Positions 24,300 through 32,503 of a stretch of 64,000 bases of DNA are shown here, in pieces; position 1 is the stretch's first letter, and every line of letters starts with the position of its first letter. The position numbers and the translations under genes are program-made. Source of the DNA: Acidobacteriota bacterium (lineage in GTDB: Bacteria; Pseudomonadota; Alphaproteobacteria; Caulobacterales; Hyphomonadaceae). The DNA lies in NCBI GenBank assembly GCA_016712445.1, contig JADJRB010000001.1:2294001-2358000 (forward strand), read 5' to 3'. Below the pieces are notes generated by a model, which worked only from the letters and a program-made list of their open reading frames with translations, was not told the origin of the DNA and searched no databases.

Positions 24300-25304
24300 T
24301 TATCCCTGCCGCATGAACGCGATGATCGCGCCAGCGAATGCGGCCGGTTGGTCTTCCTGCAGGAAGTGTCCGCCATTTTCGATGGTCACACAATCAGCGC
24401 CAGGAATGCGCGCCTTGAAAATTGCGTCGCCGCCCTTGGTCACGGGGTCGTTGTCGCTGAAGGCAATCAGCGTTCGTCCCTTGAAGGCCTCCAGCACCGC
24501 CCAGGCGCGGTCGTTCGCCAGCCGCTCAGCCTTGTGCTGCGGCAGCAGCGGCACCAGCGCGGGAAACTTCCGTGCCCCGGCAATGTAGCGGTCGTCCGGG
24601 AACGGCGCGACATAGCCGTCAAGCACGCGCGTGTCCGTCACGCCCGACAGCATGCCGAATACGTCGCGCACCGAGAAGGACGGCGACTCGCTCGCATACT
24701 TCACCCAGTAGAGGAATGCGCCGGGGCCGCCCGACTGGAACTGTTCGCGCACCATGGCGGCGTCCGGCACCGGCACCGCAGGATACATCTGCCCCAGGAA
24801 CGCAGACATCTCGTCAGAGATCATCGCCGTGCTCGGCAGGCCGGTATTCGCCACCACGATCCGCCTGAACCGCTCGATCTGGCCGGCTGCCACCCGCAGG
24901 CCGACCAGTCCGCCCCAGTCCTGGCAAACGAGGGTCAGCCCGGACAGGTCCAGCTGCGTCAGCCACTGGCCCAGCCAGTCCACGTGCCCGGAATAGGTGT
25001 AGTCATCCATCGAGGCCGGTTTGTCTGACCGGCCGAAACCGATCAGGTCCGGCGCCAACACCCGGTAGCCGGCGTTCGTCAGCAGGGGGATCATCTTGCG
25101 GTAGAGATAGCTCCACGAAGGTTGCCCATGCAGGCAAAGCACCGGCTCGCCGTCCCTCGGCCCCTCGTCGAGATAGTGCATCCGAAGCGGTGCGCCCTCC
25201 GGGCCTTTGATCTCGAGATAGTGCGGCGAAAATCCGTACTCAAACAGGTTTTCGAATTGGTCGTCGGGCGTTCTCAGCGTCTGCAAGGGGGCGGGCTCCG
25301 GCAT
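24300..25304 (-). CDS. Haloalkane dehalogenase (HLD-I type alpha/beta hydrolase)
   Basis: A 334-residue alpha/beta hydrolase close to haloalkane dehalogenases of the DhlA/DhmA group, which replace a halogen on an alkyl chain by hydroxyl. Evidence: HGQPSWSYLYRKMIP, APDLIGFGRSDKP, the nucleophile elbow CQDWGG (Asp129, with Trp130 as halide contact), IAFSDNDPVT for the second acid and NGGHFLQED for the histidine. The usual HGEP or HGNP oxyanion motif is HGQP here. No clear Shine-Dalgarno precedes the ATG at 25304, and in-frame TTG and GTG codons lie upstream inside a palindrome. It is first in an operon with the sulfatase at 22624. Confidence 0.82.
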   Translation of the reverse strand: MPEPAPLQTLRTPDDQFENLFEYGFSPHYLEIKGPEGAPLRMHYLDEGPRDGEPVLCLHGQPSWSYLYRKMIPLLTNAGYRVLAPDLIGFGRSDKPASMDDYTYSGHVDWLGQWLTQLDLSGLTLVCQDWGGLVGLRVAAGQIERFRRIVVANTGLPSTAMISDEMSAFLGQMYPAVPVPDAAMVREQFQSGGPGAFLYWVKYASESPSFSVRDVFGMLSGVTDTRVLDGYVAPFPDDRYIAGARKFPALVPLLPQHKAERLANDRAWAVLEAFKGRTLIAFSDNDPVTKGGDAIFKARIPGADCVTIENGGHFLQEDQPAAFAGAIIAFMRQG

Positions 25305-25317
25305 GATGAAACTTGTA

Positions 25318-25338
25318 ATTGGCACGATTAGTGCCAAT
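25318..25338. promoter_or_regulatory. Perfect palindromic operator candidate ATTGGCAC-N5-GTGCCAAT
   Basis: Perfect 8-base arms around GATTA, 13 bases upstream of the dehalogenase ATG. It shares TGRCAC-N5-GTGCCA with the palindrome at 18220-18240, and I noticed no other copy in the window. The likely binder is the TetR protein of the converging operon (inference). Confidence 0.6.
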
Positions 25339-25360
25339 ACATGGTTTCGTCAATGCGTAC

Positions 25361-26581
25361 TCAGGTTACTTTGGCGCGCGCATGGAAACGCGGCGCGTCC
25401 CAGCTTCGCGTGGCCAGGATGTCTTGCAGGGTGTCCATCGCGTCCCAGACCGCCGCATGGCTCAGGAACAGCGGCGAGAATCCCAGCCGCACGGTATCCG
25501 GCGCGCGGAAATCCGCCATCACGCCGCGTTCGGCCAGCGCCTGCACCACCGGATAGCCCTCCGCGATGCGCAGGCTGACATGCCCGCCCCGCCGCGCATC
25601 GTCCCCGGGCGACAGGATCTCCAGGCCGAGAGCCGCCGCGCGGGCGATCGCCAGCGCGCCCAGCCCGCGCGCCTTGGCTTGCAGCTGGCCAAGGTCCACC
25701 CCGTCCAGCGCGTCCAGCGCGCCGCAGAGCGCCGCCAGCGACAGCACCGGCGGCGTGCCGCTCGCAAACCGCGCGGCGCCGCTGCGCGGGGCGTACGCGG
25801 ATTCGAAGGCGAACGGGGCGGCGTGCCCCATCCATCCGGGCAGGGGATTAAGCAGCCTCGGCGCAATCGCCGCGGAAACATAGGCGAACGCCGGCGCGCC
25901 GGGGCCGCCATTCAGATACTTGTAGGTGCACCCCGCCGCCAGCACTGCTCCGTCAACGGACATATTGAGGTTCAGCACCCCGGTCGCATGGCTGAGGTCC
26001 CAGACGATCAGCGCCCCGTGCCGCGCCGCCTCGCGCTCGTGCGCCGCAATGTCCACCACCTCGGCCGAGCGATAGTTCACAGCGCTCTTGATCACCACAC
26101 CGCCCGCCTTCAGCGCGTCAAAGGCGCCGCCCGGTGCCAGCAGCCGCACCTCGGCACCAGACACCGCACCCAGCCCGCCCGCGATATACTGGTCGGTCGG
26201 AAACTCGTCCTCCTCGACGAACAAGGCATAAGTCCGCGCCATCGGCAGCGCGGCGGCCGCCAGCTTGAACAGGTTCACCGACACGCTGTCGGCAACAATT
26301 ACCTCGCCTGCGCCCACGCCGATCAGCCCGGCGATGCGGTCGCCGACACGTTCGGCAAGGTCGATCCAGCCGGCGGTGTTCCATGCCCGCACGAGGTCGC
26401 GGTGCCAGTCTGCCGCCGCCGCGTCCAGCCGCGCACGCGCACTGCGCGGCGGCGGACCAAGCGAGTGACCGACCAGATAGGCCCCCGCTTCGGGCAGGTC
26501 GAACAGCCCGCGCCGCGTCGCCAGCGGGTCCTGGCGGTCAAGCAGCTCCGCGTCAGCGCGGGAGGTGGGCACAGCGGTCAT
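25361..26581 (-). CDS. kynU: Kynureninase
   Basis: A 406-residue PLP enzyme of the kynureninase family, which cleaves kynurenine to anthranilate and alanine in tryptophan breakdown. Signatures: YLVGHSLGPPP near the N-terminus, WNTAGWIDLAERVGDRIAGLIGV, VADSVSVNLFKL, WDLSHATGVLNLNM, and the PLP lysine Lys221 in AGCTYKYLNGGPGAPAF. The ATG at 26581 is preferred over a TTG 21 bases upstream. It is divergent from a secreted hydrolase at 26653 that has an HGGxW motif also found in arylformamidases. No tryptophan 2,3-dioxygenase gene is in the window. Confidence 0.9.
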   Translation of the reverse strand: MTAVPTSRADAELLDRQDPLATRRGLFDLPEAGAYLVGHSLGPPPRSARARLDAAAADWHRDLVRAWNTAGWIDLAERVGDRIAGLIGVGAGEVIVADSVSVNLFKLAAAALPMARTYALFVEEDEFPTDQYIAGGLGAVSGAEVRLLAPGGAFDALKAGGVVIKSAVNYRSAEVVDIAAHEREAARHGALIVWDLSHATGVLNLNMSVDGAVLAAGCTYKYLNGGPGAPAFAYVSAAIAPRLLNPLPGWMGHAAPFAFESAYAPRSGAARFASGTPPVLSLAALCGALDALDGVDLGQLQAKARGLGALAIARAAALGLEILSPGDDARRGGHVSLRIAEGYPVVQALAERGVMADFRAPDTVRLGFSPLFLSHAAVWDAMDTLQDILATRSWDAPRFHARAKVT

Positions 26582-26652
26582 TCGGAACGGTTGCCTCTTC
26601 AAGGGAAACTGCGACAGTAGGCCCGAAGGTCACCGCGGCAAGGGAGAACGGT

Positions 26653-27594
26653 GTGTGGAAATTTCAGCCGGCCTGTCTCGCGCTTGTCCTGTTGGCGGCG
26701 TGCGCCCCGGCACGGGAAGAGGCCGCCGCTCCGGCCGCGGAGCCGGCTGAGGTGGCGCCCGCGACGCTCATGACCTGGGACGACCTGACCAGCCGCGTCC
26801 ATCCCGTCCCGACCCACCAGGTCCGATGGGGCGAGGGCGACACGGATGTCGTGGACCTCTGGCTGCCGGACGGCACCGGACCGCATCCCGTTGTCGTGAT
26901 GGTGCATGGCGGATGCTGGCAGAAATCCATCGCCGATAAGTCGCTCATGGACTGGATGGCCGACGCCTTGCGCCAGCAAGGCTGGGCCGTCTGGAACATC
27001 GAGTATCGCGGCGTCGACGAGCCCGGCGGTGGCTATCCGGGCACTTTCCTCGATGCGGGTGCGGCTACGGACGCGCTCACGCTGCATGCCGCCGAATACA
27101 ATCTCGACCTGGCGCGCATCACCGGCATCGGCCATTCCGCCGGCGGCCACCTGATCCTCTGGCTGGCGGCCCGGTCCCGCCTGCCGGAAGGCAGCCCGCT
27201 TTCCGTTTCCGATCCACTGGCCTTCCGGGGCGTCGTCGTCTCCGGCGGCCTGGCGGACCTCGAGGCCTCGCGCCCGGTCACGCTGCCAAGTTGCCTCGAC
27301 GCCGTGTACGACCAGCTGACCGGTCCGCCGTCGCCCGAGCGTCCGGATCCCCTGTCTGACACGTCTCCCGCCCGGCTGCTGCCGGCGGGGGTGCCGGTCG
27401 TCAGCGTCAATGGCGCCGAGGACCGGATCGCCCCGCCCATGCTCGGCGATGCGCTGACGCGCAAGGCCGAGGCGGCCGGCGATACCGCCTCGCTGGTCGT
27501 GCTGCCGGCCACCGGGCATATCGAACTGGTTGCTCCGGACACCGAAGCGTTTCGCGTTCAGGCTGAAATACTGGCAAGTTTTGTCGACAAATGA
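26653..27594 (+). CDS. Alpha/beta-hydrolase lipoprotein (BD-FAE / arylformamidase-like)
   Basis: A 313-residue alpha/beta hydrolase with a lipoprotein signal (lipobox LLAAC, Cys17). The HGGCWQKS oxyanion motif and nucleophile elbow GHSAGGH (Ser162) resemble esterases of the BD-FAE group and kynurenine formamidases (HGGxW, GHSAG). The acid and histidine are probably in NGAEDRIAPP and PATGHIELV. The start is a GTG at 26653 preceded by AAGGGAG; a much longer upstream frame overlaps kynU and has no homology. Divergent from kynureninase by 71 bases. The signal peptide argues against a cytoplasmic kynurenine-pathway step, so esterase is the safer call. Confidence 0.78.
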   Translation: MWKFQPACLALVLLAACAPAREEAAAPAAEPAEVAPATLMTWDDLTSRVHPVPTHQVRWGEGDTDVVDLWLPDGTGPHPVVVMVHGGCWQKSIADKSLMDWMADALRQQGWAVWNIEYRGVDEPGGGYPGTFLDAGAATDALTLHAAEYNLDLARITGIGHSAGGHLILWLAARSRLPEGSPLSVSDPLAFRGVVVSGGLADLEASRPVTLPSCLDAVYDQLTGPPSPERPDPLSDTSPARLLPAGVPVVSVNGAEDRIAPPMLGDALTRKAEAAGDTASLVVLPATGHIELVAPDTEAFRVQAEILASFVDK

Positions 27595-27684
27595 GCAATC
27601 CGGGCCGATACAGCTTTCCGTAGCCATGGGCGGTTTTCCCGCAAGATGAGGGCTGCTACAGGGGCGCTATCAGAGGGGGAAGTC

Positions 27685-28518
27685 ATGGACCAGAAAGCGC
27701 GGGAACGCATGCGCGACGCCCTGCTGGAGCAGCTGGCGGGTCCCCGCGTGCTGGTCATGGGCATCCTCAACGTCACGCCGGACAGCTTCTCGGACGGCGG
27801 CAAGTTCGACCGTCTCGACGCCGCTCTCGCGCATGCCGCGAAGATGGACGAGGACGGCGCCGACATCATCGACATTGGCGGCGAGTCGACCCGGCCGGAC
27901 GCGCTGGAAGTGGAAAGCCATGAAGAATGGCGCCGCCTTGAAGGCGCGCTGTCGGCGCTGGCCGCGGAAGGCGGCCTGCCGGTCTCGGTCGACACCTACA
28001 AGGCCGACGTCGCCCGGCGCGCCGCTGAGGCCGGCGCCGTGATGATCAACGATGTCTGGGGCATGACGCGCGATCCCGGCATGGCGGCCGCGATAGCCGA
28101 CACCGGCAGCCTCGCGGTGGTCACCTACAATCGCGGCGCCATCACCGACGGTCTCGACCTGCGCGCCGACCTCGCCGCCTTTGTCAGCGAAAGCTACGCC
28201 CGGGCCGACGCTGCCGGTATTCCGCACACGCACATCCTGTTCGATCCCGGCGTCGGCTTCAGCAAGTCCTACCAGCAGAACCTCGAAGCGCTCGCCAACC
28301 TCGATGTCCTCGTCGATACGGGCCGGCCCGTCCTCGTGGGCGTGTCGCGCAAGTCCTTCATCGGGCGTCTCACGGGCCGACCGGTCGAGGACCGGCTGTC
28401 CGGCACGCTGGCGGTCGGCCTGAAAACGGTCCAGATGGGCGCAAAGGTTCTGCGCGTTCACGATGTGGCCCATCACCGCGACGCGCTCGACATGTATTCG
28501 GAACTGGCGAATTTCTGA
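27685..28518 (+). CDS. folP: Dihydropteroate synthase
   Basis: A 277-residue DHPS, condensing p-aminobenzoate with dihydropterin pyrophosphate in folate synthesis. Family motifs: MGILNVTPDSFSDGG (residues 25-39), IIDIGGESTRPDA, SVDTYKADVARRA, INDVWG, and GVSRKSFIG near the C-terminus. The segment that often reads MHMRG or MHNR is TYNRG here. The ATG at 27685 follows GAGGGGG. The stop codon overlaps the folB ATG by one base, so folP-folB-folK form a coupled operon. Confidence 0.95.
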   Translation: MDQKARERMRDALLEQLAGPRVLVMGILNVTPDSFSDGGKFDRLDAALAHAAKMDEDGADIIDIGGESTRPDALEVESHEEWRRLEGALSALAAEGGLPVSVDTYKADVARRAAEAGAVMINDVWGMTRDPGMAAAIADTGSLAVVTYNRGAITDGLDLRADLAAFVSESYARADAAGIPHTHILFDPGVGFSKSYQQNLEALANLDVLVDTGRPVLVGVSRKSFIGRLTGRPVEDRLSGTLAVGLKTVQMGAKVLRVHDVAHHRDALDMYSELANF

Positions 28519-28883
28519 TGGCTGACCGTGTTTTCGTCTCGAACCTCTGCCTGCACGGCTTTCACGGCGTGCACACGGCGGAAAAGAATCTTGGCCAGAA
28601 ATTCTACATCGACATCGACTGCGAACTCGCCGCCAAGGCGACGCGCACCGATCTGATGCGCGACGCAGTCGACTATGGCGCGCTGTGCGACCTTGCCGAA
28701 AAACTGTCGGCCGAGACGGTGTTCAACCTGATCGAAACCTTCGCCGAGCGTATCGCGCAGGCCGTGCTCGACACCCAGCCGCTGGTCGCGCGTGTGTCGA
28801 TCACCGTGCGCAAGCCCTCGGCGCCGATCCGGCACTTTGTCGATCATGTCGGCGTGTCGATTGTGCGCAGCCGGGATGACTGA
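28518..28883 (+). CDS. folB: Dihydroneopterin aldolase
   Basis: A 121-residue FolB: cleaves dihydroneopterin to 6-hydroxymethyl-dihydropterin and glycolaldehyde. Visible are VFVSNLCLHGFHGVHTAEKNLGQKFYIDIDCE, with the pterin-binding loop and conserved Glu, and TVRKPSAPIRHFVDHVGV, with the catalytic lysine. Normal length. Its ATG overlaps the folP stop and its 3' end overlaps folK by 8 bases, giving a complete late dihydropterin segment in one operon. Confidence 0.95.
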   Translation: MADRVFVSNLCLHGFHGVHTAEKNLGQKFYIDIDCELAAKATRTDLMRDAVDYGALCDLAEKLSAETVFNLIETFAERIAQAVLDTQPLVARVSITVRKPSAPIRHFVDHVGVSIVRSRDD

Positions 28884-29394
28884 AGCCTGCCTCGGGCTCG
28901 GCGCCAACCTCGGCGACCGGGCGGCGCAACTGGCCGAGGCGCTGCTGCGCCTCGATGCCGTCGAGGGGATACGTCTACTGGCGGTCTCGCCGGTCTACCG
29001 CACCGCGCCCTGGGGCGTGGAAGACCAGCCGGATTTCCTGAACCTCTGCGTACGGATCGAGACGGAGCTTTCACCGCCAGCGCTGCTGGCCGCCTGCAAG
29101 GCGGTGGAGGCGGCAATGGGCCGGCAGGCGCGCGAGCGCTGGGGCCCGCGCGAGATCGACGTGGATGTGCTGCTCGTCGCAGATGTGGAGATGCAGACAC
29201 CTGAACTCACCCTGCCGCATCCGCGCATGCTGCAGCGGCGCTTCGTTTTGGCACCGCTGGCCGACCTTGTGCCGGACTGGATTGTCGGCGAGCGGACAAT
29301 TGCCGAGCACGCTGTCGAGCTCGGAGCGGACGACCTGTGCGAATGGGATGAGCCGGAATCAGCGCGTGTGCAGGCCCTGCTCAGCGCGCCTTGA
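28876..29394 (+). CDS. folK: HPPK, 2-amino-4-hydroxy-6-hydroxymethyldihydropteridine pyrophosphokinase
   Basis: A 172-residue FolK, transferring pyrophosphate from ATP to hydroxymethyl-dihydropterin, the step between FolB and FolP. It has CLGLGANLGDRAAQL at the N-terminus, SPVYRTAPWGVEDQPDFLN and the signature RWGPREIDVDVLL, with HPRMLQRRFVLAPLADL after it. The ATG at 28876 is used because it gives the normal N-terminus; the longer frame lies over folB. The 3' end overlaps the converging Mur ligase gene by 14 bases. Confidence 0.95.
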   Translation: MTEACLGLGANLGDRAAQLAEALLRLDAVEGIRLLAVSPVYRTAPWGVEDQPDFLNLCVRIETELSPPALLAACKAVEAAMGRQARERWGPREIDVDVLLVADVEMQTPELTLPHPRMLQRRFVLAPLADLVPDWIVGERTIAEHAVELGADDLCEWDEPESARVQALLSAP

Positions 29395-30781
29395 GGCTGG
29401 CCAGGATTGCCTGCGCAAACAGCGTCAGCGTATCGTCCCGCGCGCCCATCACCAGTATCGTGTCGCCCGGCCTTGCCAGTTCCAGCAGGCGCGCGCCGCA
29501 GGCGGCCCGGTCGCCCAGCGCTTCTGCGCTGCGGCCGAGCGCGCGGATATCGGCGGCGAGGTCTGCGCTGCCGACGGAGCGGTCCACCGTGCCGCCGAAA
29601 TAGGCGGGTTCCGGCATCAGGAGGATATCCTCCGCAGCCAGATTATCCGCAAAACACTCGGCAAACTCGCGGCGCATCTTCTTGATCGGCCCGAAACCGT
29701 GCGGCTGGAACATCACCAGCACCCGGCCGGGATATTGTTTCACCGTGCGCAGCGTCGCGGCGATCTTGTCCGGGTTGTGCCCGAAATCGTCGATCACAGC
29801 GATATCGCCCGCCGTGCCGACAATGTCGAAACGCCGGGCAATGCCTTGAAACTCGCCCAGCGCAGCGGCGGCCTCGCCAAGGCGCACGCCGCAGGTCATC
29901 GCCGCAGCAATCGCGGCGAGCGCGTTCGACACATTGTGCAGGCCGGGCGTCGCCAGCCGAATTGCCGCCGTCTCGCCGGATTTCCTGTCGTGTACGGAGA
30001 ATTTGATCATCGTGGGGCCTGGCCAGATGCTGCTGGCTGTCAGCTGCGCGGCCGGGTTGTCGAGACTGTAGGTGATCGCGGCGGGGAAGCCTTCGGCAAG
30101 GCGCGCGGTTTCGCCATTGTCGAGGTTCAGCACTTGCGTCTGCGCGCGGCCCGCAAAGCCGCCGAACAGGGCGCGCAGCTCCTCCATCGTCTTGTGGTCG
30201 AGCGCGATGTTCATCAGCACAGCCACGCGGGGATTGTAGGCGGCGATGGAGCCATCGCTCTCATCGACCTCCGAGACGAAGATTCCGCTGGTGCCAACAA
30301 GCGAGCTGGAGAACAGCGCCTCGGGCGTGCGGAAATTCTTCATCACCGCGCCGTTCATCACGGTCGGGCTCTTGCCGGTGCGGTGCAGGATCCAGGCGAT
30401 CATGCCGGTAACGGTCGACTTGCCGCTGGTGCCCGCCACGCCAATTGCAAAGGGCGCGGCATTGAACAGCGCCGAGAGCATGTCCGCCCGGCTCATCCGC
30501 TGCGCGCCCACGCGGATCGCGGCGGCAATATCCGGCACAGTGTCCTCCACGGCGGCGGAGGCGACGACGATCTGCTCGGAGCTCGTCACGCCGCTGCCAT
30601 CCTGCGGGAAGAGGCGGATGCCCTTGCTGCGGAGATAGTCAAACTTCGCGGGCGTGCGGCCCTGGTCTAGCGACCGGTCCGAGCCCTCGATAATGTGGCC
30701 CTGGTCAAGAAGGATCAACGCCAACGGCAACATGCCGGAGCCGCCGATGCCGCAGAAGAAGTAGCGAGTCTTGTTGGTCAT
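29381..30781 (-). CDS. Mur ligase family protein (MurC/Mpl-like)
   Basis: A 466-residue Mur ligase with the three usual domains: N-terminal Rossmann part (FFCGIGGSGMLPLALIL, EGSDRSLD), central ATPase (GVAGTSGKST at 114-123, EVDESDGSI), and C-terminal part (FQGIARRFDIVGTAGDIAVIDDFGHNPDKIAATL). It is related to MurC, which adds L-Ala to UDP-MurNAc, and to Mpl, which re-attaches recycled tripeptide. An LD-carboxypeptidase gene, which produces the tripeptide in recycling, lies 700 bases away, favouring an Mpl-like job, but sequence alone does not settle it. It is not in a division-gene cluster. The 3' end overlaps folK. Confidence 0.8.
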   Translation of the reverse strand: MTNKTRYFFCGIGGSGMLPLALILLDQGHIIEGSDRSLDQGRTPAKFDYLRSKGIRLFPQDGSGVTSSEQIVVASAAVEDTVPDIAAAIRVGAQRMSRADMLSALFNAAPFAIGVAGTSGKSTVTGMIAWILHRTGKSPTVMNGAVMKNFRTPEALFSSSLVGTSGIFVSEVDESDGSIAAYNPRVAVLMNIALDHKTMEELRALFGGFAGRAQTQVLNLDNGETARLAEGFPAAITYSLDNPAAQLTASSIWPGPTMIKFSVHDRKSGETAAIRLATPGLHNVSNALAAIAAAMTCGVRLGEAAAALGEFQGIARRFDIVGTAGDIAVIDDFGHNPDKIAATLRTVKQYPGRVLVMFQPHGFGPIKKMRREFAECFADNLAAEDILLMPEPAYFGGTVDRSVGSADLAADIRALGRSAEALGDRAACGARLLELARPGDTILVMGARDDTLTLFAQAILASLKAR

Positions 30782-30956
30782 GGTGGGCGTTCTATAGCAG
30801 GGGGATTGAATCGCACGAAGGCCAATATCTGCGTCGATGTATGTCGTATTTTCCTTAGCGGGGAATGTTCGGATTCACAGCGGCTCCGGTCGTTAGTTGC
30901 TTCGCTTGTTTTCAGGCGTATGCTGACTTGAGACGACGACTTTGGAGGATTGCGAG

Positions 30957-31370
30957 ATGCCGGATCTGGGACTCGTGCTGATGACGATCGGAATACTCCA
31001 GTTCACGGTCATTCCGCCGGTTGCCGATCTGAACAGGACCCACGCTCTCAATCCGGACTGGCCTCCTCATGCGAGGTTCCACGTTGTGACCCAGGTCCTG
31101 ACGACTTCGGCGTTGGGCGCCGCCGCCCTGTTCTTTCTTTGGTCGGGGAGAGTGGAAAGAGATCTTGGCGCCTGTATTGCCATGATCGTCAGCGGCATCG
31201 TCCTCGGCGGTTTCTTCGTCAGTGCTTTGACATCCCGGCGGTTTGGCGGGGAGGTGAATGCCCGGCAGGGATTTGCCGGAACGCGGCTCGGCAGTATCGA
31301 TGGTAACGTCGCAAACTTCGCCGTTGCTGCGATGCTGGTGATATCTGGCCGCTTGTTGATGCTCGTCTAG
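30957..31370 (+). CDS. Small uncharacterised membrane protein
   Basis: A 137-residue protein with four probable membrane segments (around residues 5-25, 46-63, 72-94 and 117-135) and a polar loop PVADLNRTHALNPDWPPHARFHV. That loop and the topology resemble small integral membrane proteins of the DoxX/DUF type, but I cannot assign a family. The ATG at 30957 follows GGAGG (30944-30948) at good spacing. It stands alone, 175 bases after the start of the divergent Mur ligase and 127 bases before the LD-carboxypeptidase on the same strand. Confidence 0.7.
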   Translation: MPDLGLVLMTIGILQFTVIPPVADLNRTHALNPDWPPHARFHVVTQVLTTSALGAAALFFLWSGRVERDLGACIAMIVSGIVLGGFFVSALTSRRFGGEVNARQGFAGTRLGSIDGNVANFAVAAMLVISGRLLMLV

Positions 31371-31497
31371 CGCCCGGATTGGGTGGTGGATTGGGGCGTG
31401 AATTCCTGCGTTCTGATCCTCAGACAAGTCATTCAGCCCTTGTTTCCAATATTCGAGAATGCCGCTTTAAGTGCATCGGCAATTCCGGGAGAGTGAC

Positions 31498-32337
31498 ATG
31501 GGCGCGAAGGTGACACGGATCGGGATTGTCGGGCCCGGGCGGGCGGTTGATCGGTCGCTGGCGGACCGGGTGACCGCGCTGGCGGGGCAGGCGGCGGAGC
31601 TGGTCTGGCACCCGCAATGTTTCCTGCGGCAGGGCCATTTCGCGGGGCCTGACGAGGCGCGGGCGGCAGCGTTCGAGGAGTTTGCGAACGAGTCCTCGCT
31701 CGATGCGGTCTGGTTTGCGCGTGGCGGTTATGGCGCCTGCCGGATCCTTGACCGCGCCTTTGGCAATCTCGGCGATGCGGCGCGGCGCAAGACCTATCTG
31801 GGCTATAGCGATGCGGGCAACCTGCTCGCGCGGCTGGCGCGCGACGGGATCGGGCGGGTGGCGCATGGGCCGATGCCGGCGGATATCCTGCGCGAGGGCG
31901 GCGAGGCGGCGGTGCGCCGGTCGCTCGGCTTTCTGACGGGTACGGATGATGGTGCAGGGATTGACCCTGTGACGCTGGCGCCGGGCAAGTATGCGGCGTT
32001 CAACATTTCGGTGTTCGCGAGCCTGATCGGCACCGGCTGGCTGCCGGACCTTACGGGCCATGTGCTGATGCTGGAGGATGTGGGCGAGTATCATTACCGG
32101 CTGGACCGGATGATGTTCACCATCACGTCTAACCCGGAAGTGCGCAAGGTCGCCGGCATCCGGCTGGGGCGGTGCGGGGCGATCCCGGTGAACGATATCG
32201 ACTTTGGCCGGGACGAGGAGGAGATCGTGCGGGACTGGTGCGCGCGGGGCGGCATTGCCTATCTCGGTCGCGCGGATATCGGCCACGATGTGGAAAACAA
32301 GATTGTGGTGTTCGGGGAGCGGGGTGTGGGGGTGTGA
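31498..32337 (+). CDS. LD-carboxypeptidase (peptidase family S66)
   Basis: A 279-residue S66 peptidase (LdcA/MccF family). LdcA removes the terminal D-Ala from murein tetrapeptide in the cytoplasm, feeding recycling. Evidence: IGIVGPGRAV at the N-terminus, AVWFARGGYGACRIL, the nucleophile in LGYSDAGNLL (Ser104), the acid in MLEDVGEYHYRLDRM and the histidine in ADIGHDVENKIV. No signal peptide, as expected. The ATG at 31498 follows GGGAGAG; an upstream in-frame ATG lacks a ribosome site. The nearby Mur ligase could use the tripeptide product. Confidence 0.88.
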   Translation: MGAKVTRIGIVGPGRAVDRSLADRVTALAGQAAELVWHPQCFLRQGHFAGPDEARAAAFEEFANESSLDAVWFARGGYGACRILDRAFGNLGDAARRKTYLGYSDAGNLLARLARDGIGRVAHGPMPADILREGGEAAVRRSLGFLTGTDDGAGIDPVTLAPGKYAAFNISVFASLIGTGWLPDLTGHVLMLEDVGEYHYRLDRMMFTITSNPEVRKVAGIRLGRCGAIPVNDIDFGRDEEEIVRDWCARGGIAYLGRADIGHDVENKIVVFGERGVGV

Positions 32338-32355
32338 TCCTCACCTGACCAACCT

Positions 32356-32432
32356 TGTCATCCCGGCGAAAGCCGGGACCCATCTTTGCAGCAAAGCGAC
32401 TTCACTGGGTCCCGGCTTTCGCCGGGATGACA
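32356..32432. repeat. Large inverted repeat with perfect 27-base arms
   Basis: Arms 32356-32382 and 32406-32432 are exact reverse complements. Each arm contains TCATCCCGGCGAAAGCCGGG, itself a smaller hairpin. The 23-base centre holds another short hairpin, CTTTGC-A-GCAAAG. It lies between converging genes and could end transcription from both sides. A diverged single arm occurs at 36401-36427, so this is a dispersed palindromic element of the REP kind. Confidence 0.85.
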
Positions 32433-32465
32433 GGTTAGGGGTAGTGCGTATGCGGAGGGCTGAGT

Positions 32466-32493
32466 GGTGGGTTACGCCTTCGGCTAACCCACC
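32466..32493. repeat. GGTGGGTTA palindromic repeat
   Basis: GGTGGGTTA pairs with TAACCCACC around the inner hairpin GCC-TTC-GGC, giving a 12-pair stem with one bulged C. Sequences of this type (GGGTGGGTTA..TAACCCACC) recur in many bacterial genomes as small dispersed palindromes. Here it ends 10 bases past the pntB stop. Confidence 0.7.
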
Positions 32494-32503
32494 CTACGAG
32501 GCC

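Noticed and set aside
26383..26652. Long N-terminal extension of the hydrolase at 26653
   Set aside because: It lies antisense over kynU, lacks homology, and would bury the lipoprotein signal inside the protein.
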